The notes under the pieces: generated by a model | What the model was told of the DNA's origin: nothing | Databases searched by the model: none | Seen by the model: only the letters and a program-made list of their open reading frames with translations | Program-made: the position numbers and the translations under genes | Assembly: GCA_003054695.1 (NCBI GenBank) | Contig: QAZA01000017.1 | Location: 217,882 to 281,881 of the forward strand | Direction of reading: 5' to 3' | DNA: 64,000 nucleotides | Origin: Verrucomicrobia bacterium LW23 | GTDB taxonomy: Bacteria; Verrucomicrobiota; Verrucomicrobiia; Methylacidiphilales; UBA1321 | In this document: piece after piece, positions 17,908-27,724 of the stretch | Layout of the letters: every line of letters begins with the position of its first letter | How positions within the stretch are numbered: the stretch's first letter is position 1

Positions 17908-18070
17908 AGAACACCCCCAACAAAGAAAAAGCCCCAGGATTTCTGCGCAGTCTCAGGATAAGGGAGACAGCATACTCTCAAGGGGCGGATGTAAGTAATG
18001 TATGACATGGGCAATGAATAGTCAAATTGAAAAGGATCAAAATGAAAGAATAGAAGGTGTATTTGCCGCG

Positions 18071-19963
18071 TTAGCGTGAACATTCTATCTTCGCAGCTTT
18101 CACCGCCGACTCGATCAGCTTCGCGAATTCGCTTTCCAGCTTGGCGGCAAACTCGCTTTCGATCTCATACACGTCCGTAAACTCCGCAAACGCCCAGCGC
18201 CCATAGGTGCCGAGCTGGTTGACGCCGGGAATCCAGTAATTGTCCATGTACGCTTTCTTGTCCTTGGCGTCCTCGCGCCGGAAGCCCTTGATCTCCACGA
18301 TGAGGTGGAGCAGGTGCCGGTTGGGGTAGTTCTCCCAGCCTCCCCTCCCTTCGCCCGCTTCCGGAGGCGGGAGCGGGGCGGAGGCATCGCCCAGGTCGAT
18401 CAGCACCACAAAGTCGGGGATATATTTGCGTGTTTCGGATCCGTACAGATACGGAACCGCCAGCCCCAGGTTGTAGTTTTTGACATAGGCGCGCACGAGG
18501 GGATGCGACTCCGCCACGCGGCAAAACTCGGCCTCCCAGTCGCTGTCGAGCATCACGTAGTTGACGTGGCAGCGGCGCGGATCGGTCGTCCAGCGATCCT
18601 CGCGCGTGGTATTGAAGAGCACGTGCGCTGTGGATCCCGAAGGGTTGTAGGGATCGAGCAGCGCCTTGATCGGAGCCTCCGCCCCGCGCGTGGCACCAAT
18701 GCCGTTGGCGATGCGATTGCACGCCATGTCCGCAAGCTCCTGGTAGAGAAGCTGCCCCTTGTTGGTCTCCCCCTTGCACTGCAGGCATGTGTCCAGCCAC
18801 TTTTTGGTAACGCGCTTGAGCTTGCCAAAGAGATGGAGCGGCGCCTCCTGCCCCGGGTCGCGGAACTTTGTCTCGATAAGGCGCATGGTGAGGTGCATCA
18901 GCAGCGTGGAATCGCGAACATCCCCCATATGTTTGAGGTTAAGGTCCACAGCCTCACCGATAATGCCGGAGTTGACCGTGCGCGAGGCGCCGACGAGGTC
19001 CGGCGTGAGGGTGAGGACCGAGTCGTCGTTGTAGGTGGCATCGATCTCCTCCGGCGGCAGCTCCCTGCGGTAGCCCTCCACGCGCGGGAAGCGGATCTCC
19101 AGCGCGTCGCGCTCCGGCCGGATGGCGCGCACCTGGATGACCTCGCGAGGCTTTTGCGGCGGGGCGACGACCGGCTTTGCGGTGAAGTCGAAGGGAATGC
19201 CGAAGACATCCGCGTACTCGACGGAGAAGAGTCCATTCGCATTGATGTCATACGACTGCCGGCGCAGCGCGCGGCCAATCACCTGCTCGCAGAGCAGCTG
19301 CGTTCCGAAGGCTCGGATGCCGAGCACGTGCGTGACCGTGTTGGCGTCCCAGCCCTCCGTAAGCATGGAGACAGAGACGACGCAGCGGATGCCCGCGCCG
19401 AGCTGGCCGGGCTTGCCGACGGTGTTGAGGACCTCGCGCAGGAGCTGCTGCTCCGGAATTTTCTCCGCCGCCTGGCGGTCGCCCGTGCGCTCAATAATCT
19501 CGCGGCGGAACTGCTCGATCTCCTCCTTGGCGAACTCCCGGAAAGCGGGATCCAGCGCGTCCCCCGCCTCCAGCTGCTCGGAGTCAATGAGCAGTGTGTT
19601 GGGGCTGGGATAGGGGTTGCCCGTCTCCGCATGGAAATTATGGAACAGCGGGAAACGCGGATTCGTCACCACCCGGCTGGAGCCGTCATCAGACTTGCGG
19701 TGATAGCCCGAGATGAAATCGAAGACCAGCTTGGAGATGGAGGTATTTTGGCAGACGATGATGAAGCACGGCAATGCCGGCGTCCCGCCAGAGCGCAAAC
19801 GTCTTGGCGTAGTGGCCGTAAAGCGCCTCGAGGGCAGTCTCCAGCTTGGTGGGGAGTTTGCCAGGATCGAGCTCGCCCGCTTTGCCCTTACCGCTCCGTG
19901 GCATATCCTTGCGGATATGCGCCCAGAGGTCGCGAAACATGGGGAGCTCGCTGCCCGTGGCAC
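18071..19963 (-). pseudogene. res: Type III restriction enzyme Res, C-terminal part after a frameshift
   Basis: From about residue 70 the reading is clearly Res: CFIIVCQNTSISKLVFDFIS, TEGWDANTVTHVLGIRAFGT, LLCEQVIGRALRRQSYD (helicase motifs V-VI), and a C-terminal nuclease with PDFVVLIDL and HLIVEIKGFRRED (PD...EIK type). The first 65-70 residues of this frame are out of register. The true upstream sequence lies in another frame (19689-21242), and the switch falls near 19767-19772. Read as one gene the product would be about 1050 residues. As it stands the helicase halves are separated. Confidence 0.8.
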
Positions 19964-21242
19964 TGGTCGTCACGTTATCCGCCACCGGCACACGGGGCAA
20001 CTTGACGATGCCGCACTCGATGGCGTCCATGAGCGAGAAGTCGCTCATCGTCCAGGTAAACAGCGTGCCCTCGTTGTAGCCGGAGCCTCGCAGGAAGAAG
20101 GGGGTTGCGGAGAGGTCAAACACGCGGGCAACGCCGAGCGTGCGCTGCACGGCCTCAAGGCCGGAGATCCAGAGGCGCGCCGTCTCATTGTTGCGCTCGG
20201 CCTCCTTGCGGTCGTCGCCCTTGAGCTGCTCCGCTTCGCCAGAGCCGGCGACATCGGCTGCGGCGTTGGGATCGCGCGGTTTCTCGCGGTAGCAATGGTG
20301 CGCTTCGTCGTTGAGGACGATGATGCCCTTCATGCCCATCAGCTCAGGCATCACACGCTGCAGCATTTGCCCTTCAGACTCCAGCGTGTCGAGGTCGTCG
20401 CCCGTTCGCCCCTTGAGAAGCGCGCGCGTGCCGGAGGCGATGTCGATGCGCTCGCGCAGCTTGAAGGCATGGTAGTTCGTGATGACGATGCGGGCGCGCT
20501 TGATGTCGTCCAGCATATCGGGCGGGACGATCTCGCGCTTGTCGTAATAGCTGTTGGGATCGCTGGGCAGCAACACGCGCAGGCGGTCGCGGATCGTAAG
20601 GCCCGGCGCAACGAGGAGGAAGCCGCGGCTGAAATTCCTGCTGTTGGGGCGTCGCACCGCGTTCACTGTCTGCCAGGCGATGATCATGGCCATCACCGTC
20701 GTCTTGCCGGCGCCGGTGGCCAGCTTGAGCGCGAGCCGTGACAGACCGGGGTTGGCGGCAGCATTGGCGTTCTCCAGATGCGACAGGAACGTGCGCCCCT
20801 GCCTGCCCATCTGCGGCGCCACTTCAGCCAGCCAAATTGCGGTCTCCACCGCCTCCACCTGGCAAAAGAAGGGACGCACCCCGGAGAACCGATGGCTGCG
20901 CCAGTGCTGCAACAGCCGCGCCGTCTCGGGTGTCACCTGCCACTGGCTGGGCGGCAACGTGCGCCACTGGTCCACATGCTGGCGCAACTCATTGATGATC
21001 GGCGTGATATCGTACTGCTGCTGCTCGGTGGATATGCCTTGCCCCTCGCCGAGGACCATCTGCTTCTGTTCATCCCCCGCCTTGCGCTTCTTGGGCTGCG
21101 GTATAGGGGTAATAAACTTGGCGCGCCGCCTCTCCCCCACAATCTTCTGCGTCGGCTGCCCCTGCGGATCCAGCTCCCAGTGCTGTTGGGGGCGCTCGTA
21201 GGGTGAGTTAAGAATCGGCTGTTCGAAAAAGAGGTTCGCCAT
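19689..21242 (-). pseudogene. res: Type III restriction enzyme Res, N-terminal part before a frameshift
   Basis: Starts MANLFFEQPILNSPYERPQQ, the typical Res N-terminus of this mod/NYN/res group, and contains Walker A LKLATGAGKTTVMAMIIAWQ, LLVAPGLTIRDRL, the DEAH-type box IIVLNDEAHHCY and DLSATPFFLRGSG (motif III). It is in frame up to ALYGHYAKTFALWRDAGI and then ends in a non-homologous tail (LHHRLPKYLHLQAG). A one-base change between GGCATT and TGCTTC would restore PCFIIVCQNTS. No long homopolymer lies at the site, so a real mutation or a sequencing error is likelier than slippage. Confidence 0.8.
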
Positions 21243-21374
21243 GGTGCAATCAGGTCAACTGCTTACAGGAGTAAAGAATGTAAACGTTCTGAGTCACAGC
21301 TGTCAGCAAAAATAATCTTGATCTCAAAATGCTTAAACAGCGAAACTCTTCTGTACACTTTTAAGGCCTACCGT

Positions 21375-21401
21375 ACAGGGAAGGACATCCATAGTCCCTG
21401 T
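21375..21401. promoter_or_regulatory. Inverted repeat between divergent res and KAP genes
   Basis: ACAGGGA, 13 nt, TCCCTGT. It lies in the AT-richer 214-bp gap holding the two divergent promoters and is followed on the plus strand by TGATAAAAAAAG. It could be an operator or a weak hairpin. No gene is seen in the gap. Confidence 0.35.
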
Positions 21402-21456
21402 GATAAAAAAAGATGGTAGCTTTGGGAGATAGTTCTGCACGGTTCTAAATACCATT

Positions 21457-23667
21457 ATGAGCTCTACTGATCAAAACCACAAACCATCCCAAACCTTCCA
21501 TCCAGATCGGGCAATTAACTCAGCAGCGGAAGATTCGCTTGGACGGACAAAGCTCGCCCAAAACCTTGGATCGAGATTGGCTGGTTGGAGAGGAGATACC
21601 AGTCTCGTGGTTGCACTCTTTGGAGACTGGGGAACCGGTAAAAGCTCCGTTAAGAACATGGCAGTGGAGCATATCCAAAATAACTTCTCGGAGAAGGTAC
21701 AGATTGTGGAATTCAATCCGTGGCAAATCCACGGTCTCGAGCAACTGACAGAAGCCTTCTTTCATGAAATTGGTCCGAAACTGTCGACGAACAAGGCCGA
21801 AGATGGAGCGAAGCGCAAAAAGTCGTGGGAAAAGTATGGTAACTATATTGGCGCGGGATTAACCATCTCGAAAACGCTTCGCTTTGGGCTGTCGACGTTT
21901 GGCGTTCCGTTCGCCGATATCATCTTAAAACAAGGAGAGGAAGCCCTTGATAAGATGAAAGATATCGCAAAACAAGGCGAGGATGCAGCTGGGGCGACGA
22001 TTGTGAATGAGTCACTTGCGACGCTGAAAGAAAAGCTACGCGCTGAACTCCAAACATTACCGCATTCAGTGCTTGTTATCATCGACGACTTGGATCGACT
22101 CACTGCCGACGAGGTCTGCCATGTCTTGCGCCTGGTAAAGGCGAATGCTGACTTGCCCAATTTCTGTTTCCTCCTACTTTGCGAACGAACGAATGTTGAA
22201 AGGGCACTGGGAAGCATCTCAAACGGTCGCGGCGAAGCATTCCTTGAGAAGATTGTTCAAGTTGCAATTGATATTCCTGCCCCGCCCATTTTCAAGATTC
22301 ACCAACACCTCTTACAGAACATCGATCGGATTATGCAAGAAGTAGGCATTCCCGAAGTTGAGTTCGATCTCGAAAGATGGGCCAATATATGGATTCCGGG
22401 GATCTCGAAGTACTTCACCAATCTTCGGCACGTGGACCGATTTCTCAATGCCTTCACGATTTCAGCGGCGGCATTTCATACTGAAGGTGCCTACGAGGTT
22501 AATCCTGTCGATCTTATTGCCGTGGAGTGCCTACGTCTGTTTGAGCCTCAAGTGCTAATAGAGATCCGCAAGAGCAAACATGTTCTCACAACGCTGGAGC
22601 AGGCCAAGGACCTTTCCCCCGCTCTCGACGAGATTCTGAAGGTAGCCAAGAGCCAGCCCGTTGTACGGGAGATTGTGGAGGAGTTATTTCCCAACAGCCA
22701 CCGCGTTTGGCAAAACACAAGCTACGGCGGCACTCATCATATCTGGAAGAAGCAACGAAGGCTCTGCGATGTAGACTTCTTCGAGCGCTATTTCCAGCTG
22801 GATGTGCCGGAGGGCCAGATCTCAGAATCTGAGATTGCGCGTATTCTTCGCAGCCGAACGAACCGCGAAGCGATTCGAGACATTTTCGCAGAACTGATTC
22901 AGAGGAAACTAATAGAGCCCGCGTTGATGCGCCTTGAGGCGAACGATGAGCTGAACGACCCTGGCCAGGCAGAGCCATACTTGCTAGCCTTGTGCGATAT
23001 TGCCGATGATCTGCCTGTCTCCAACAATCTCGGTCTGCTCGGTGAGCGATCCTTGAAAGTTTTGGTACGCCACGCGTTGAATCGTGTACTCAGCAAGATA
23101 GCCGACCCTGATCAGAAAGTGATTCTGATTTCGAAACTCGTCACAGAATCTGCCAGCCTCTCGATGCCAGCAGAATGCGTGTCGCGGCTAATAAGTAAGA
23201 CGGAGGGGGATAGTTTGTTTCCCGTTGCCTCTGACCAGGTGAAAGATTTGTTGAAGGATCACTTCAAGAAAAGGATCACAGCCGCAGCTGAGTCTGGCCA
23301 TCTCCTTCATCATTCAGAGCTGGGTGCGCTCCTCTACTTTTGGAATGAATGCGACGCAACGGGTGTGGCTCATTGGGTTAGCGAAAATCTCAGGACCCCG
23401 GAGTCAGGTCTGGTCATCCTCGACAAACTCACCCGCATTGTGACAAGGATGGGCGGTTACCATTCCCGAAAGCATCGGATCGTCCGCCGCGATACTCTCG
23501 AGCGCTATGCTCCACTCGAGCGTTGGGTTGAAATGGTCGATCTGGCGAATGATCCGGCTGTACTGAATTCGACACAGCAAGAAAGCATACGAAACTTTCG
23601 AACCGCACAGAAGCGTTGGCAGAAAGAAGTATCTGACGATGATTGGCGTTACGACGAACAGCAATGA
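21457..23667 (+). CDS. KAP-family P-loop NTPase
   Basis: 736 residues. The KAP NTPase signature is SLVVALFGDWGTGKSSVKNM (Walker A, 50-69), VQIVEFNPWQIHGLEQL and HSVLVIIDDLDRLTADEVCH (Walker B and arginine sensor region near 200-215), then NFCFLLLCERTNVERAL and the HVDRFLNAFTISAAAF helix. A weakly hydrophobic stretch (GLTISKTLRFGLSTFGVPFA, about 132-151) stands where other members insert membrane helices. The C-terminal half is helical and lacks a known effector. It is divergent from res and transcribed alone. KAP proteins are common in defence islands, but its mechanism here is unknown. Confidence 0.88.
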   Translation: MSSTDQNHKPSQTFHPDRAINSAAEDSLGRTKLAQNLGSRLAGWRGDTSLVVALFGDWGTGKSSVKNMAVEHIQNNFSEKVQIVEFNPWQIHGLEQLTEAFFHEIGPKLSTNKAEDGAKRKKSWEKYGNYIGAGLTISKTLRFGLSTFGVPFADIILKQGEEALDKMKDIAKQGEDAAGATIVNESLATLKEKLRAELQTLPHSVLVIIDDLDRLTADEVCHVLRLVKANADLPNFCFLLLCERTNVERALGSISNGRGEAFLEKIVQVAIDIPAPPIFKIHQHLLQNIDRIMQEVGIPEVEFDLERWANIWIPGISKYFTNLRHVDRFLNAFTISAAAFHTEGAYEVNPVDLIAVECLRLFEPQVLIEIRKSKHVLTTLEQAKDLSPALDEILKVAKSQPVVREIVEELFPNSHRVWQNTSYGGTHHIWKKQRRLCDVDFFERYFQLDVPEGQISESEIARILRSRTNREAIRDIFAELIQRKLIEPALMRLEANDELNDPGQAEPYLLALCDIADDLPVSNNLGLLGERSLKVLVRHALNRVLSKIADPDQKVILISKLVTESASLSMPAECVSRLISKTEGDSLFPVASDQVKDLLKDHFKKRITAAAESGHLLHHSELGALLYFWNECDATGVAHWVSENLRTPESGLVILDKLTRIVTRMGGYHSRKHRIVRRDTLERYAPLERWVEMVDLANDPAVLNSTQQESIRNFRTAQKRWQKEVSDDDWRYDEQQ

Positions 23668-23822
23668 CCGATCTGTCCTCCATGGCGGATAGAGTGGGTG
23701 CGGGTAGCTGTGCGCCGGGCAGCACTAATGTCGCTGGCTGTCACAAAGGATGGTGTAGGAGCTGCTCCCCTCAGTAGAGGACCTGGAATTGTGGCTGCCG
23801 GCGCTCAACGAGCAAGGCGGGG

Positions 23823-24200
23823 TTAGCTTGCTGGCGCCAGATGTTTGTTCCACAGCACTTCCTGTTGCATGTGGCGGATGATGCGCTCCGTCATGGTATC
23901 CCGTCCGCTGGGAGACTTTTGCGGAAAGAGGAGCCTTTCCTGCTCCCACGGCGGCAAGTTCAACAGCCCCATGATCTGCGTAATCCGCGCCCGCGAAACA
24001 CCGCCCAGCCGGGCTAAATCCGCATAGTCACGGACGGTTCCGGCGCGGATGAGCCCGTCGAAGTGGATGGCGAGTGCCATGAGGCGTGCTATACGAGGGA
24101 CTGGGTCGGGCGGCGGTGCGGTCAGAGCAGGCGCCCCGACAGCAATCTGTTTCCGGCCAGCTTTGCCTCGGGTGAAGGAGATTGGAGTTTCGATTTTCAT
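23823..24200 (-). CDS. Small HTH protein downstream of the serine recombinase
   Basis: 125 residues with a helix-turn-helix-like stretch (YADLARLGGVSRARITQIMG) and the following LLNLPPWEQERLLF, a pattern seen in small partner proteins of phage large serine recombinases. It starts in the recombinase stop codon (ATGA overlap), so the two are translationally coupled. A role as recombination directionality factor or regulator is possible but unproven. It is the leftmost gene of the prophage, so one attachment site should lie in 23668-23822 or just beside it. Confidence 0.75.
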   Translation of the reverse strand: MKIETPISFTRGKAGRKQIAVGAPALTAPPPDPVPRIARLMALAIHFDGLIRAGTVRDYADLARLGGVSRARITQIMGLLNLPPWEQERLLFPQKSPSGRDTMTERIIRHMQQEVLWNKHLAPAS

Positions 24201-25819
24201 GATTGTGCGAGGAGTGAGCTATTGAGCGTTTGGATTCCGGTGGAGCGGAAGGAAATGGCCGCAGTCCCCTTGACCCCGTCATAAGCCACAGTTTCAATCA
24301 GGAGCGCCAGGAGACGTTGGCGTTCACCCGCAGGCAATACCTCGACTGCCCCTTGGAAGTTGGCCAGAGCCCGCGCGATTGACTCGCGGGAGATGTGGAG
24401 CGACTGCATTGCGGGAATCTCCGCAGCGATTTCCGCCAAGCGAGACTCTGCGGCCCGGATTTGCGTCTCCAGCCCCGCGATCTGTTCCGCCGGGTCTGGC
24501 AGGGCGCTTCGAGTGTGAGGCCCTGCCTTGCGGGGCTCCGATAGCGACGCTATCGTCCGGGCATGCTGCCGCACAGCCTTCTCCAGTTGCGCCTTTTCCG
24601 CGACCAGGGAAGCAAGGCGCTCCTCCCTCTGCTTCCGTGCCTGAGTCTCTACCTCTGCAAGCAATTTGCGGTCCGCCCCAATCACCGCAATTCGCTCGAT
24701 CACAAATCCCTCGATCTGCCCTGCCGGGATGGAACGGGTGGGACAGCATGCGCGTCCGCGCTTCGCCGCGTTTTGGCAGACGTAGTACCGATAGCGCGTA
24801 TTGCCTTTACTGGTGTAGGTGGGCTGCATCGTACAATCGCAGCTGCCGCACTTGAGGATGCCCCGTAGGAGAGCGGACGATCGAGACGTTTCGGTCGAAG
24901 TCCCTCCGACAGAACCTTTCTCCGTCCGAGGCGCGAGTAGTCCCTGGACGTCCGCCCACACCTCAGCCGAAACGATGGCAACCTGTTCCCCCGCAAATAT
25001 TGCCCCCTGGTAGTCGACCTTGCCAGCGTAGTGCGCATTAGTGAGCGTCCCGTGCAGATTCGTTTTAGTCCATGGTCCGCCACCGCAGAGTCGGCCAGTT
25101 TTGCCAGTCCATGTTTTGCGGGGCCATCCGCGGCGATTGAGCTCCTGGACGGTAGCCATGATACTCCGCAGTTCCAGGAATAGTGCAAAGATAGCGCGAA
25201 CCCGGTCCGCCTCGTCTTCATTAACAACCAGGCGCTTCCGCTCGTAGTCCAGGTCATACCCGAGAATGAGTCCACCACCGACCCACTTGCCTTTCTGTCG
25301 GGCCGCGCGCATCTTGTCCCGGGTGCGTTCGGAGATGATTTCCCGCTCGAATTGGGCGAAGGAGAGCAAAATGTTGAGCGTCAACCGGCCCATGGAATGG
25401 GTGGTGTTGAACTGCTGGGTGACGGACACAAAGCTGCAGCCGTGGCGATCGAGTGTCTCCATGATGCGGCTGAAATCCATCAGGCTGCGAGAGAGACGGT
25501 CGACTTTGTACACCACGATGGCGTCAACTTTGCGGGCTTCCACGTCCGCCAATAGTCGGCGCAGTGCGGGCCTTTCCATAGTGCCGCCGGAAAACCCGCC
25601 GTCGTCGTAAAACTCAGGAAGCGCTGCCCAGCCTTCCTGGCGCTGGGACAGAATGAAGGCCTCCGCCGCCTCCCTCTGTGCGTCGAGGGAATTGAACTCC
25701 ATGTTGAGGCCCTCGTCCGTCGACTTGCGGGTGTAGATAGCGCAGCGGATGAGCTTTTGCGTGGTCCCACTGTTGCCCGGTGATGAGCCGGGCTTTTTGC
25801 TCCTCGCGCTGACGTTCAT
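24197..25819 (-). CDS. Large serine recombinase (phage integrase)
   Basis: 540 residues. The resolvase domain has RCAIYTRKSTDEG with the catalytic serine after YTRK, then NSLDAQREAAEAFI, VYKVDRLSRSLMDFSRIME and SFAQFEREIISERTRDKM. The recombinase domain (GGGLILGYDLDYERKRLVVN) follows, then a zinc ribbon (LKCGSCDCTMQPTY with later CC) and a coiled-coil region (SLVAEKAQLEKAVRQHARTI). This is the full architecture of a unidirectional integrase. It is flanked by DUF2924 and HTH partner genes with 4-bp overlaps on both sides, a common phage cassette. Confidence 0.95.
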   Translation of the reverse strand: MNVSARSKKPGSSPGNSGTTQKLIRCAIYTRKSTDEGLNMEFNSLDAQREAAEAFILSQRQEGWAALPEFYDDGGFSGGTMERPALRRLLADVEARKVDAIVVYKVDRLSRSLMDFSRIMETLDRHGCSFVSVTQQFNTTHSMGRLTLNILLSFAQFEREIISERTRDKMRAARQKGKWVGGGLILGYDLDYERKRLVVNEDEADRVRAIFALFLELRSIMATVQELNRRGWPRKTWTGKTGRLCGGGPWTKTNLHGTLTNAHYAGKVDYQGAIFAGEQVAIVSAEVWADVQGLLAPRTEKGSVGGTSTETSRSSALLRGILKCGSCDCTMQPTYTSKGNTRYRYYVCQNAAKRGRACCPTRSIPAGQIEGFVIERIAVIGADRKLLAEVETQARKQREERLASLVAEKAQLEKAVRQHARTIASLSEPRKAGPHTRSALPDPAEQIAGLETQIRAAESRLAEIAAEIPAMQSLHISRESIARALANFQGAVEVLPAGERQRLLALLIETVAYDGVKGTAAISFRSTGIQTLNSSLLAQS

Positions 25820-26364
25820 GCGGCCTCCTTATTGTCGATGCCGAAAAAGAGGCGCCCATTCCAATTGGTTCCGGTGACGGCCTTCGCCACCGCCGAGAGG
25901 CTGCGGTAGCGGATGCCTTCGAACTCGAAGCCTTTCTCCAGCACGGTCACCAAGAGTTTGCGGCCCTTATAGTTGCGGACGATGATGGACCCCGGCGCCG
26001 GGATTCCGGCAGGACACGAGGCTGACGATGCGGCGTTCCCCTCCGCTCCCGGCCCGGTCGCCACGATGCGGGGAACCGATATCATCGGCCGGAATGGTGC
26101 AGGGTTGCGGATCTTCAGCAAGGTTTCGTCGGCCAATTCCCGGGCACGCTCTAGAGCGCGCTGGGAAATGCCGCCGTAGACATTGGCCTGGATCTTCCAG
26201 GCAACGCGTTTGCGGAGGTAAATCTTGTTGCGGGAGCGGCAGGGCTCGCGCCATACGTCCTCCCATTTGCGTTGCAATTCGTTGACGGTGAGGAACTCAA
26301 GCTCGGCAACTTGGCGAGCGATTGCGGCGTGATCGATGGTAGTGGTGGGATTTGTCGGCGTCAT
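25816..26364 (-). CDS. DUF2924 family protein
   Basis: 182 residues. The N-terminal half has the conserved LTVNELQRKWEDVWREPCRSRNK pattern and ends in FRPMISVPRI; the C-terminal half ends with the family signature GIRYRSLSAVAKAVTGTNWNG followed by RLFFG. DUF2924 genes lie next to large serine recombinases in many prophages; the function is not established. It overlaps the recombinase start by 4 bp. Confidence 0.9.
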   Translation of the reverse strand: MTPTNPTTTIDHAAIARQVAELEFLTVNELQRKWEDVWREPCRSRNKIYLRKRVAWKIQANVYGGISQRALERARELADETLLKIRNPAPFRPMISVPRIVATGPGAEGNAASSASCPAGIPAPGSIIVRNYKGRKLLVTVLEKGFEFEGIRYRSLSAVAKAVTGTNWNGRLFFGIDNKEAA

Positions 26365-26588
26365 AGCGTTGTCTCCTGGTTTGGGTGGACAACGTCATGA
26401 GGGCGTGAGTGGCCGCAAAGTTCAAGGGAACTCTCGGTTAACGGGGAAGATTTAAGTGCTAGAGTATCAACGGATTGCGCTTGCGCTTCGCGCATTTGAA
26501 GGCCCAGGAATGCGCGGGCAAGAATGGCAGCGATTTCCGCACATCGCTGGGCGGGAGACATTTCGGCAGGACATTGGATTCCGATCAT
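26361..26588 (-). CDS. Small protein at the head of the recombinase operon
   Basis: 75 residues (MIGIQCPAEMSPAQRCAEIA, then ILARAFLGLQMREAQ). The MSPAQRCAEIAAILARAFLGL helix resembles short proteins found before DUF2924/recombinase genes. It overlaps the DUF2924 start by 4 bp, so the four genes 26588 to 23823 form one coupled unit. No function is known. Confidence 0.6.
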   Translation of the reverse strand: MIGIQCPAEMSPAQRCAEIAAILARAFLGLQMREAQAQSVDTLALKSSPLTESSLELCGHSRPHDVVHPNQETTL

Positions 26589-26650
26589 TCCCCGCCCGTG
26601 GTGTCAACCAACGGGTCGGATAAGAGCGAACGTCCCTCTAGGCCACTCGG

Positions 26651-27622
26651 TCACGGTGTGGCCGATTTGAGCATGTAAGTGGTGTTGGCGCCCACTCCAG
26701 CAAGGGTGACTTTGCCGGCATCATCGAGTTTGGAGAGGGCGCTGCGGACGCGGGCTGCTTCTATTCCGAGGCGGAGGGCGATTTGGCGGCAGGTGCGGGA
26801 GCCGAAGCGTTTGAGTTCCTGGAGGACGTCCTTTTCGTCCTTCTCAGCCTGGTTGCAGATGCCGTGGTCGTCTGCGATGCGGAACTCGATTCCCTCGGCA
26901 AGGCGCAAGCCACCGCCTCGCTCCGTTATGATGACGTCTAGCATGCCGCATTGGAGTTTGAGGACGCATTTCTCACGAAACTCCTTAATGGCGTTGCTTA
27001 CTGCCGCTTCGTCCTTATCAAAAACTTTTGCGGCTTTGAGAAGTGCTTTCCGGGAAGACTTGATGTAATGACCTGCCGCGTTTTTGCGGGCGAGCTCCGG
27101 CAGGAGGCGACGGATCAGGCACTCACGAGTACCGCCGACGTCAACGCCACCCAGCTCGATGCGGTCACGGTACATGACGAGCGTCTTGTCGCTCAGGGGG
27201 AGCGTTTCAGAGCTTCCGCTCGCCAGCGTATTGGACGAGGCTTTCTTGAGCGCGAGGGCGATGCCTTCCTCCAGGCGGTGGTCGAAGGGTTTCGGGACGA
27301 AATCAATGGCGCCGGAGACCAGCATATCTCGGCAAGTTTGCGGGCCATTCAGGCCTTGGCCGGTGATGATGAGGACGGGAGGTCCGGAGTCTGCGACAAT
27401 CCTCTGGAGCAAATTGCGGCCAAAGTACACATCGCTCGGTCCCTGGAATTTGTTGGGGATGCACAGGTCGAGGGCAACGCAATCGAACTGATTCTCCTGC
27501 AGCAGCTGAAGAGCGTCTGCGGCGTGGGCGGCTTCGGCACTGGTGTGGCCCATCGATTCAATCCGTTCGCGCAGAATGGTGCGAACGTCAGACTCGTCGT
27601 CGACAATGAGAATGAGGCTCAT
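26651..27622 (-). CDS. Response regulator with winged-helix output
   Basis: 323 residues. The receiver domain is canonical: acidic pair D8/D9 (LIVDDESDVR), phosphoacceptor D52 (CVALDLCIPN), T87 (LIITGQG) and K111 (FVPKPFD). A middle region of unknown fold (about 145-255) follows. The C-terminus resembles a winged helix (DVLQELKRFGSRTCRQIALR, then VRSALSKLDDAGKVTLAG), suggesting DNA binding. It is the third gene of the ATPase/histidine kinase/response regulator set, 102 bp after the kinase. All catalytic residues are intact, so phosphotransfer from the neighbouring kinase is expected. Confidence 0.88.
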   Translation of the reverse strand: MSLILIVDDESDVRTILRERIESMGHTSAEAAHAADALQLLQENQFDCVALDLCIPNKFQGPSDVYFGRNLLQRIVADSGPPVLIITGQGLNGPQTCRDMLVSGAIDFVPKPFDHRLEEGIALALKKASSNTLASGSSETLPLSDKTLVMYRDRIELGGVDVGGTRECLIRRLLPELARKNAAGHYIKSSRKALLKAAKVFDKDEAAVSNAIKEFREKCVLKLQCGMLDVIITERGGGLRLAEGIEFRIADDHGICNQAEKDEKDVLQELKRFGSRTCRQIALRLGIEAARVRSALSKLDDAGKVTLAGVGANTTYMLKSATP

Positions 27623-27724
27623 AAGGAGGAAAAAGCAGCGTTAAGTGCAGGGCAAAAGACGTGTAGGCAAGTGTGCGTTTGAGCTGTATAGATGCAGTCT
27701 GGAACCGGATGACGAAATGTCAAG

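Noticed and set aside
19740..19800. Programmed ribosomal frameshift in res
   Set aside because: No slippery heptamer or homopolymer at the switch, so mutation or sequencing error is simpler.
10031..21242. A DISARM or BREX system
   Set aside because: No DUF1998, phospholipase D, PglZ or BrxC-type gene. The genes fit type III restriction plus a Gabija-like pair.
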